A stretch of DNA of 5,641 nt from CF-113 sp035716135 (GTDB lineage: Bacteria; Chloroflexota; Ktedonobacteria; Ktedonobacterales; Ktedonobacteraceae), in contig DASTKD010000307.1 in the NCBI GenBank assembly GCA_035716135.1, positions 1 through 5,641 on the forward strand, in the 5' to 3' direction. Below, piece after piece: positions 1 through 4,339 of this stretch (its first letter is position 1; every line of letters starts with the position of its first letter). Under the pieces are notes generated by a model. It was not told the origin of the DNA, did not search any database, and worked only from the letters and a program-made list of their open reading frames with translations. The translations under genes were made by a program, and so were the position numbers.

Positions 1-116
1 GCTCGTGGGTCATAACCATACGTATACGCGGGGATCGCATGTCCGCTTCCCGCGAACTCAACCTGCCGCTCCTCCGGAACCCCATACCCGGCAACATCCT
101 CGCTCTGATGACACAT
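1..116 (-). CDS. Partial gene running off left edge, possibly dienelactone hydrolase family N-terminus
   Basis: Thirty-eight codons are open from an ATG at 116-114 to the window edge, so only the N-terminus is visible. Purine-first codons (many GAG, GAT, GCG, GGA) favour this strand over the antisense reading. An AAAGG motif (complement of 127-131) lies 10 bases upstream. A second in-frame ATG at 122-120 is an alternative start only 4 bases from that motif. The protein begins Met-Cys-His, followed by an acidic stretch, then a Val-Glu-Phe strand and an Ile-Pro-Ala-Tyr segment near residues 28-31. From memory, some dienelactone-hydrolase-family proteins start with MCH and then a substrate-facing strand of this kind, so that family is my best guess, but the fragment is too short to prove it. 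The gene lies just behind the minus-strand TIR gene in the same reading frame and is probably co-transcribed with it. It is more GC-rich than the TIR gene. Confidence 0.4.
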   Translation of the reverse strand, partial: MCHQSEDVAGYGVPEERQVEFAGSGHAIPAYTYGYDPR

Positions 117-131
117 AAGCATCCCGCCTTT

Positions 132-608
132 CTATTTGCGGCTATTTTTTGTAAGCTCCTCAATGACTTTTCTGATGCCCTGAGCAATGTCATGAAAAGC
201 ACTGTCACGATCTGTCCATTTAATAACTGGTTTGCCACCAGTAGGTAAGGGTTTAAGTTTTCCGAAAGGAGTCTGTTTCCATTCGATGGGACGCAGGATA
301 ACAGGAATAACACGAGCTTTTCCTGCCTCGTGCCTTTCTAATGCCCTCCTCATTTCTATGCCATAGCAGTAATCTGAAGCGATAAAATCAGCACTAACAA
401 GCAATAAAATGATTTGAGCCTTATTCAGGTGTTCATCAATTTTCCCTGCCCATTCATCTCCTGCCATAATTTTGTGATTGTACCAGGTAGTGATTAGCCC
501 CTCACGCCTTAAGAGGCTTAGTTGTGTCTCAAGTTGATTTCGCAAACGCTGATCCCTCTGAGAATAAGAAAAGAAGATTTCAAAAGGTTCTCTATTAGCT
601 GAAGTCAT
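132..608 (-). CDS. Stand-alone TIR domain protein (158 aa)
   Basis: This is a complete single-domain Toll/interleukin-1 receptor protein with no signal peptide or membrane helix, so it is probably cytosolic. The first strand is at residues 9-15 (FEIFFSY). The BB-loop region spans about 36-53, with Gly37-Leu-Ile, Trp42 and Gly50. A hydrophobic strand (IILLLVS) lies at 66-72, and the motif SADFIASDYCYGIE ends in Glu85. In bacterial and SARM1-type TIR domains this glutamate is the NAD-cleaving catalytic residue. A later strand (RVIPVIL) and the RPIEW segment follow at 99-110, and the domain closes near residue 152. The family is known to cleave NAD or make cyclic ADP-ribose signals, often in antiphage defence; enzymatic activity here is inferred. 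The ATG at 608-606 has a GGAG motif 7 bases upstream. The gene is divergent from the larger TIR gene at 882. No separate effector partner is visible on this strand, unless it is the gene leaving the left edge. Confidence 0.93.
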   Translation of the reverse strand: MTSANREPFEIFFSYSQRDQRLRNQLETQLSLLRREGLITTWYNHKIMAGDEWAGKIDEHLNKAQIILLLVSADFIASDYCYGIEMRRALERHEAGKARVIPVILRPIEWKQTPFGKLKPLPTGGKPVIKWTDRDSAFHDIAQGIRKVIEELTKNSRK

Positions 609-615
609 ATAATGG

Positions 616-619
616 CTCC
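616..619 (-). promoter_or_regulatory. Ribosome binding site of the stand-alone TIR gene
   Basis: The complement reads GGAG followed by seven bases and the ATG at 608-606. This supports the start used for the TIR gene. Confidence 0.6.
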
Positions 620-833
620 GTTCGGCAAGTCAACTTCTCATTAAAAGTAAGTACAGCATATCAGATTGCGTCAAGATGCTTGAACAGCTAAATCTACCCT
701 CATATGCTTTTGCCCGTTAAATACTCTTTATAAACGCCTCATTTTATCTTTTTGAACAAATTTACTATATTAATCGAATGTTATCCAATTTCAGATATTA
801 AGTGAACTTCCTTCACCGCTTCAAATTTTAGGA

Positions 834-862
834 TTGATAATAGTTATTTTATAGGATATACT
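834..862 (+). promoter_or_regulatory. Sigma70-type promoter of the TIR-membrane gene
   Basis: A TTGATA box (834-839) and a TATACT box (857-862) are separated by exactly 17 bases. Each differs from the consensus at one position. Transcription would begin near base 869, at the very edge of the ribosome binding site, giving a leader of only about 13 bases. The short leader is the main reason for caution. Confidence 0.45.
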
Positions 863-868
863 TGGATT

Positions 869-873
869 AGGAG
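869..873 (+). promoter_or_regulatory. Ribosome binding site deciding the start of the TIR-membrane gene
   Basis: AGGAG lies 8 bases before the ATG at 882. The in-frame GTG at 876 is only 2 bases from this motif, so the ATG is the better start. Confidence 0.6.
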
Positions 874-881
874 AGGTGAGT

Positions 882-2069
882 ATGCAACGGATCAAACTTT
901 ACTTTTCGTTCGCTTCCGACTCAGATAAAGATAAAAGATACGTTCAGGCTTTAGAAAAACAGCTCGCCGATCAAACACTTTACGGAGAGGTGCAGATTTG
1001 GCATATCCATAAAGCTTCTCCCGGATCAAATATCCAGCAAGCAACTATCACCAAATTGAATAGTGCAGATATCATCCTTATATTCTTGAGTCCAGATTAC
1101 ATGAATAACGCTTATCTCGTCAACAGAGAGGGAGCACAAGCAGCTTCGATGCAAAGCTGGGGCATTGCTAGTGTTAGAGTTTTACGCATCCGTCCCATAA
1201 GCTACCGATCTGCCCCATTTAATTTCTGCCAGGTACTCCCAGAGAGTGGAGAATTTATTTCAACTTTGCGTCATAAAGAAGAAGAAATTCTACATGATGT
1301 TGCCTCGGATATCTATACATTGATAAAGGAAGTACGAAGTAACCGAACAGAGCGAGAAGCAAAACGCCTCGAATATAAAGCTGCTCTTCAGCAAGCACAT
1401 TATATGCCCGTTATGACATCTGTCGAGTCGCTTATCAAGACAAGGCAAACCGACGATGCCAAACTACATCGTCTTGAGAAGAAAACGGATGAGGTTAAAA
1501 GCGCTAGACAAACTGATGACCTGGACCCTAGAAGAACCAGGAACGCCCAAAAAACAGATATAAAGACAAAACGGGGAGATCGAGTGCTTGCTGACAATTC
1601 ACAATATGCCTCAAATCAGGAAATCCAGTCCATAGCTAGAGCACAAAGAAGAAGACAAGCAGGAATAAGAGAAGTCCGAAATACACATAAGCCACGAACT
1701 CGAAATAAGACGAGTTGGCTAGATGGCGCTGACAAAGAATATAAGTTCTTCAATAAAGGTTATTGGCGAAAGTTGTTCTTTTACTCGGTAATACTTGCTG
1801 ACTCATTTGGTTTAGCAGCAGCACTTTTAAGCTGGTGGAACTCCTGGGCCTTTGCCGGGCTGACACTTATTATTTCTTTACCGATGGTTGTCATAGGAGC
1901 TATTAATACAGGCAACTTCCTTCCTATACCATTAGCGCTAGCCTATGCGGGTGTTTGGGGTATTATTGCCCATCACTTCTTCCTCTCTCTAAAACCAGCA
2001 CACATAATTGGTATTATGGCCGTTATTACTTTTATTCACCTCTTTCTGTTCCATAAAAACTCTCGATGA
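882..2069 (+). CDS. TIR domain protein with charged linker and C-terminal four-helix membrane domain (395 aa)
   Basis: Residues 3-151 form a divergent TIR domain. It has a first strand KLYFSF at 5-10, Trp40 and Gly48 in the BB-loop region, a strand IILIFLS at 64-70, and the motif SPDYMNNAYLVNRE ending in Glu83. That Glu aligns without gaps with Glu85 of the neighbouring TIR protein, so the NAD-cleaving residue appears conserved, although the usual YC before it is YL here. Residues 155 to about 290 are a hydrophilic, strongly basic linker with repeated RQTDD motifs and no recognisable domain. Four hydrophobic segments follow at about 299-318, 323-342, 347-370 and 374-391, ending with a short basic tail. 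The likely arrangement is a TIR domain in the cytosol tethered to the inner membrane. Function is inferred as NADase or signalling, perhaps in defence. Low GC content and the divergent TIR partner suggest an acquired module. Confidence 0.88.
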   Translation: MQRIKLYFSFASDSDKDKRYVQALEKQLADQTLYGEVQIWHIHKASPGSNIQQATITKLNSADIILIFLSPDYMNNAYLVNREGAQAASMQSWGIASVRVLRIRPISYRSAPFNFCQVLPESGEFISTLRHKEEEILHDVASDIYTLIKEVRSNRTEREAKRLEYKAALQQAHYMPVMTSVESLIKTRQTDDAKLHRLEKKTDEVKSARQTDDLDPRRTRNAQKTDIKTKRGDRVLADNSQYASNQEIQSIARAQRRRQAGIREVRNTHKPRTRNKTSWLDGADKEYKFFNKGYWRKLFFYSVILADSFGLAAALLSWWNSWAFAGLTLIISLPMVVIGAINTGNFLPIPLALAYAGVWGIIAHHFFLSLKPAHIIGIMAVITFIHLFLFHKNSR

Positions 2070-2296
2070 TTGGGCCTATACCGCAAAGCCTGATGAACTC
2101 GAGTGAAGTTGTGACCGAAGTGCTGCAAGCCAAATAGTACTTCCCGCATGGCATCTGGTTTAGCATTCCCCATGGTTCGATGCTGTATCGATTGTTGCGT
2201 GACATGATGCTGCCCAGGGCAACTTGTTGAACCATTGGCCCTCCTCATGCGTTCTATCCAGTAAGAGTAATCTATGGGAGGGAATGCAGAGATTTC

Positions 2297-2315
2297 TTTG
2301 ATACGCTGTATCAAA
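2297..2315. repeat. Operator-like perfect inverted repeat, 8-bp arms and 3-bp centre
   Basis: TTTGATAC-GCT-GTATCAAA is a perfect 8-bp inverted repeat around a 3-bp centre. It ends 60 bases before the DUF1801 start codon. No T-run follows on either strand, so it is unlikely to be an intrinsic terminator. Its size and symmetry fit a dimeric helix-turn-helix repressor site (TetR-like or MerR-like), which is inference. No regulator gene is visible in this window. Confidence 0.5.
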
Positions 2316-2363
2316 ACCATTTCCGCTTTGCTGATCACCAACGAGAACAGGTCTGTAAAGGGA

Positions 2364-2368
2364 AGGAG
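2364..2368 (+). promoter_or_regulatory. Ribosome binding site deciding the DUF1801 start
   Basis: AGGAG (within GGAAGGAGAA) lies 7 bases before the ATG at 2376. The longer in-frame ATG at 2274 has no such site and would add 34 residues foreign to the family. Confidence 0.75.
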
Positions 2369-2375
2369 AAGTATA

Positions 2376-2738
2376 ATGAATCCATCTGAACGTATCGACA
2401 AACACATCGCAGAGCTTGCCGACTGGCGCGGCTCTATGATTGCCCGCCTGCGCGACCTGATCCTCGAGGCCGACCCCGATATCACTGAGGAATGGAAGTG
2501 GGAGACCCCTGTATGGTCTCATCAGGGACTGGTTTGTTCTGCTGGCCTTTTCAAGGACAAAGTAAAAATGAACTTCTTTCAAGGCGCTTTTCTGGAAGAT
2601 CCACATAAGCTTTTCAATGCTGGCCTTGATGCGAAAAAAACGCGAGCGATAGATTTCCGTGAGGGCGACGCAGTTGATGAGTCCGCATTGAAAGACCTGA
2701 TTCTTACGGCTGTAGCTTACAATGTTGAGGGAAAATAG
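2376..2738 (+). CDS. DUF1801 (YdhG-like) domain protein (120 aa)
   Basis: The protein matches the DUF1801/YdhG pattern over its whole length. An N-terminal helix contains ELADWRGSMIARLRDLIL (13-30). The characteristic strand-turn EEWKWETPVWSHQG follows at 38-51, then GLFKDKVKMNFFQGAFLEDP at 57-76 and a KKTRAIDFREGD segment at 87-98. A C-terminal helix begins near 102. The fold is related to frataxin, and the Bacillus subtilis member (Fra/YdhG) has been linked to iron handling; no iron role can be read from this sequence. The length is typical of the family. The start at 2376 is chosen because of its ribosome binding site. It is the first gene of a two-gene operon with the helix-hairpin-helix gene, which begins one base after this stop codon. 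A dyad at 2297-2315 may control it. Confidence 0.85.
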   Translation: MNPSERIDKHIAELADWRGSMIARLRDLILEADPDITEEWKWETPVWSHQGLVCSAGLFKDKVKMNFFQGAFLEDPHKLFNAGLDAKKTRAIDFREGDAVDESALKDLILTAVAYNVEGK

Positions 2739-2739
2739 C

Positions 2740-2988
2740 ATGACACAACAGGAAAGTGATCTCCCGATTGGACTATCCGCGCCTGCTCGACGAGCGCTCA
2801 CCGGAGCTGGCTACCTGCGACTCGAACAGCTAACCAGGGTCAGCGAAGCCGAGATCAAGCGACTCCACGGCATAGGGCCAAACGCGCTCAATCAGCTCCG
2901 CAACGCCCTCGCAGTTAAGGGCCGGTCGTTTGCCGACAAGAATACGCTAAGTGGACCGAGCCAGAAAATCCTGAAAGAAGATGCGTGA
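2740..2988 (+). CDS. Helix-hairpin-helix protein resembling RNA polymerase alpha C-terminal domain (82 aa)
   Basis: This is a small protein consisting almost entirely of a helix-hairpin-helix module. LSAPARRALTGAGYLRLEQL (12-31) is followed by an acidic helix SEAEIKRL (35-42), the hairpin HGIGPNALNQLRNAL (43-57) and a final KGRSF (60-64). The Gly44-Ile-Gly46 turn is the phosphate-backbone contact typical of this motif. The pattern is close to the alpha C-terminal domain that binds UP-element DNA and to similar free-standing proteins, so DNA binding is likely but the target is unknown. The start at 2740 follows the previous stop by one base and has GAGGG 8 bases upstream; an in-frame ATG at 2722 overlaps the DUF1801 gene and is less likely. 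The close packing suggests translational coupling and a shared role with the DUF1801 protein. The last 18 residues are polar and look disordered. Confidence 0.85.
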   Translation: MTQQESDLPIGLSAPARRALTGAGYLRLEQLTRVSEAEIKRLHGIGPNALNQLRNALAVKGRSFADKNTLSGPSQKILKEDA

Positions 2989-3071
2989 GCAAAGACCAGA
3001 GAGACGAACTAACCTTCCGAGAAGTCACCAGAGAGAAGATGAGAGCAGCACTTTTAAAACATCCAGAATAG
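2985..3071 (+). CDS. Very short ORF overlapping the end of the helix-hairpin-helix gene (28 aa, tentative)
   Basis: A GTG at 2985 overlaps the preceding TGA in a GTGA arrangement typical of coupled genes. It opens 28 charged codons (SKDQRDELTFREV, then KMRAALLKHPE) before TAG at 3069-3071. After that stop the same frame continues through a Lys/Pro-rich stretch (PPKKLPKKPLLQRLTD) to a second stop. There is no strong ribosome binding site beyond a weak GAAAGAAG. It may be a small coupled protein, the remnant of a longer C-terminal gene, or chance. Confidence 0.2.
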   Translation: MSKDQRDELTFREVTREKMRAALLKHPE

Positions 3072-3160
3072 CCCCCGAAGAAACTTCCCAAAAAACCACT
3101 GCTTCAACGTCTAACTGATTGAATTGCAGTGTCTCACTGGCAAAACAGTACGATTGTCAG

Positions 3161-3165
3161 GGAGG
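3161..3165 (+). promoter_or_regulatory. Ribosome binding site deciding the start of the 172-residue membrane protein
   Basis: GGAGG lies 6 bases before the ATG at 3172. The longer in-frame ATG at 3124 lacks a comparable site and would add 16 polar residues. Confidence 0.75.
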
Positions 3166-3171
3166 GTGAGA

Positions 3172-3690
3172 ATGTCACAGCAGGCAACATCGGATAGAAT
3201 AGTTGGCGTGGGACTGCTTTCCAGCATGATCGCCGGTATCATTGCTGGCATCTGTGCCAGGATTATTATGCGGATCGTGGCTTTGACCGCCCATATCCCG
3301 CCGGGCTTCACAGTGGCCACATTCAACATTATCTTTCTTGGCCTCATTATAGGTCTCGGCGCTGGCTTCGTCTACAGTTTATCTCTGGTAGCTTTCAGCA
3401 ATTCTCCCAGGCTCAGAAAACATCTACCCGGCCCCATCTGGAGAGGGCTTGTCTTCGGTTCGATCATGCTTGTAATCGTCGGACTGCCCAGCCTGCTGAT
3501 ACCCTTGCTTCCCAAAGAGGACCTCAGTCTGGGAATGCCCCTCCTCAACAAGTTCATGTTCGCGACCCTGCCCCTCATCTTCGGCATCGCGCTGGGAGGA
3601 GCCGAAATACTTCTCGACCGCTACCTTCCCGGCAAACCGTCACCCATGAAAACAGATATAGCAAGTTCTCCACCGCATGTGGAAGAGTAG
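3172..3690 (+). CDS. Four-helix integral membrane protein of unknown function (172 aa)
   Basis: Four hydrophobic segments are visible at about residues 10-38, 50-74, 92-113 and 128-148, so this is an inner-membrane protein. The first helix carries a glycine-spaced pattern with an arginine pair (GIIAGICARIIMRIVAL, 22-38). The second contains GLIIGLGAGFVYS (57-69). Positively charged loops (RLRKH, 80-84) lie between helices two and three, which suggests that this loop faces the cytosol. The C-terminal 20 residues are polar. I recognise no enzymatic motif and do not know the family; glycine-rich four-helix proteins of this kind are common in Chloroflexota and Actinomycetota. The gene stands alone on its strand and converges with the next gene, with 11 bases between the stops and no clear terminator hairpin. 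Confidence 0.75.
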   Translation: MSQQATSDRIVGVGLLSSMIAGIIAGICARIIMRIVALTAHIPPGFTVATFNIIFLGLIIGLGAGFVYSLSLVAFSNSPRLRKHLPGPIWRGLVFGSIMLVIVGLPSLLIPLLPKEDLSLGMPLLNKFMFATLPLIFGIALGGAEILLDRYLPGKPSPMKTDIASSPPHVEE

Positions 3691-3701
3691 ACACGCAGCA
3701 A

Positions 3702-4049
3702 CTATCCCCTGTACCCTCGCGGCTCTTGAGACGAGTCAACGTCAGAAGTAGAGGCATCCTTGGGGCGCGCCTGCGTGCTCTTACGCGACTCGAGGAAGGT
3801 GTAAATGGCGACAAAGACGGCGGCGAATATCACAGGCGGGACGGCGAACAATAGCAGGCCACCGCCCAGCATGGCAAAGAGATACCAGAGGATTTCACCA
3901 AGCAACGCAAGCACCATGCCACTCACCACGACGAAGCTGAGCCTGCGGTAAGCGCTCGCTGTCTGACGAAGAGCACGTGCCTCGCGACTCACCCACATGA
4001 GCAAAAGAGCCATGATGAAAGTCTGGCCAAAAAACAGGGTAATGAGCAA
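3702..4049 (-). CDS. Small integral membrane protein of unknown function (115 aa)
   Basis: Three hydrophobic segments appear at about residues 2-19, 39-60 and 62-86, separated by a basic loop (SREARALRQTASAYRR, 21-36) that probably lies in the cytosol. The last 30 residues are a polar Ser/Asp-rich tail. No known family is evident. The start is uncertain. TTG at 4049-4047 is the most upstream standard start in the frame and preserves the first helix, but it has no visible ribosome binding site. The ATG at 4013-4011 would remove most of that helix. The frame stays open without a start back to a stop at 4130-4128. The gene is transcribed towards the 172-residue membrane protein and away from the monooxygenase. 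Codon-level GC is high, as in its right-hand neighbour. Confidence 0.65.
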   Translation of the reverse strand: MLITLFFGQTFIMALLLMWVSREARALRQTASAYRRLSFVVVSGMVLALLGEILWYLFAMLGGGLLLFAVPPVIFAAVFVAIYTFLESRKSTQARPKDASTSDVDSSQEPRGYRG

Positions 4050-4242
4050 GGGAAGGGCGAAAAGCCGTGCAGAAAATACGCCCCGGCTCCCTCGACGTTT
4101 CGACAGTCCTTGCCTATACCGGTACCATTAGCGAGTATATCAGAGCGCAAGGCAAGCAACAAGGAGGAGCGAACAGCGGGATGCAATTCATTTTTTGCAT
4201 GGAAGGGATGGGACGAAGGCACCCACGAACAATTCACCATAA

Positions 4243-4271
4243 TGGACACATGCACCATCCTCGTGTTTAAA
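4243..4271 (+). promoter_or_regulatory. Candidate sigma70-type promoter of the monooxygenase gene
   Basis: TGGACA (4243-4248, one mismatch to TTGACA) and TTTAAA (4266-4271, two mismatches to TATAAT) are separated by 17 bases. Transcription would start near 4278, leaving a leader of roughly 60 bases. This rests on consensus match only. Confidence 0.35.
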
Positions 4272-4316
4272 TGTAGGGGAACCAACAACTCTGCTATGAA
4301 CCAGAACAGACAGGAG

Positions 4317-4330
4317 CCTTTCTCGAAAGG
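4317..4330 (+). promoter_or_regulatory. Small hairpin overlapping the monooxygenase ribosome binding site
   Basis: CCTTT-CTCG-AAAGG can form a 5-bp stem with a 4-base loop, and its right arm contains the AAGG of the ribosome binding site 8 to 9 bases before the ATG. Folding would partly hide the site. The stem is short, so the effect may be slight; it could equally be a DNA palindrome for a regulator. Confidence 0.25.
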
Positions 4331-4339
4331 AAAGTAGTT

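Larger units (their letters stand above)
609..881. other. AT-rich divergent intergenic region between the two TIR genes
   Basis: These 273 bases separate two genes that point away from each other, so the regulatory sequences of both must lie here. The rightward promoter is recognisable at 834-862. For the leftward gene I found only a TTGACG-like -35 (complement of 669-674) without a convincing -10. A 15-bp imperfect dyad, GTGAA-N5-TTCAC (802-816), lies 17 bases upstream of the rightward -35 and could be an operator. No open reading frame in the region looks coding. Confidence 0.6.
2070..2375. other. 306-base region without an intact gene; possible decayed coding sequence
   Basis: No complete gene can be supported here. 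On the plus strand the frame starting at 2072 reads as plausible protein through to 2389 but is broken by TAG at 2135-2137 and TGA at 2228-2230. On the minus strand an open frame (2036-2485) contains a Trp-Ile-Glu-Arg motif and, near its end, a segment VHQALRYRP. That segment vaguely recalls transposase C-termini. Neither reading is strong, and both may be chance. The region also carries a clear 19-bp dyad at 2297-2315. No terminator hairpin with a T-run is visible after the TIR gene. Confidence 0.4.
4050..4339. other. 290-base divergent intergenic region upstream of the monooxygenase
   Basis: This stretch lies between the minus-strand membrane gene and the monooxygenase and should hold promoters for both. 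A rightward promoter candidate is at 4243-4271 and a small hairpin at 4317-4330. A weak 6-bp inverted repeat, ATGCAA-N8-TTGCAT (4181-4200), is also present. A strong Shine-Dalgarno-like AAGGAGG at 4161-4167 precedes a 29-codon histidine-rich frame (4181-4270) with an overly long 13-base spacing, so I do not call it a gene. No leftward promoter was recognised. Confidence 0.5.

Noticed and set aside
39..248. Plus-strand 69-codon frame starting at the left edge
   Set aside because: It is antisense to the minus-strand partial gene and the 3' end of the TIR gene. Its codons start mostly with pyrimidines, as expected for a shadow, and its product resembles nothing known.
646..674. Leftward promoter TTGACG-N17-CTTACT for the stand-alone TIR gene
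   Set aside because: The -35 is good but the -10 matches only three of six positions, so I did not list it as a promoter.
2036..2485. Minus-strand 149-codon frame with faint transposase-like C-terminal segment
   Set aside because: It overlaps the end of the TIR-membrane gene and the well-supported DUF1801 start. The similarity is limited to a few residues, with no catalytic DDE pattern or terminal inverted repeats, so I do not call an insertion sequence.
2160..2801. Minus-strand 213-codon frame
   Set aside because: It is antisense to the whole DUF1801 gene, which has a clear family match and ribosome site; the product has no recognisable motif.
4181..4200. Inverted repeat ATGCAA-N8-TTGCAT
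   Set aside because: Six AT-rich pairs around an 8-base loop are too weak for a terminator or a confident operator, and no T-run follows in the right place.
4110..4337. Plus-strand 75-codon frame ending 2 bases before the monooxygenase start
   Set aside because: It starts with TTG without a ribosome site, has no family resemblance and has mixed codon use. It is more likely chance in the intergenic region.
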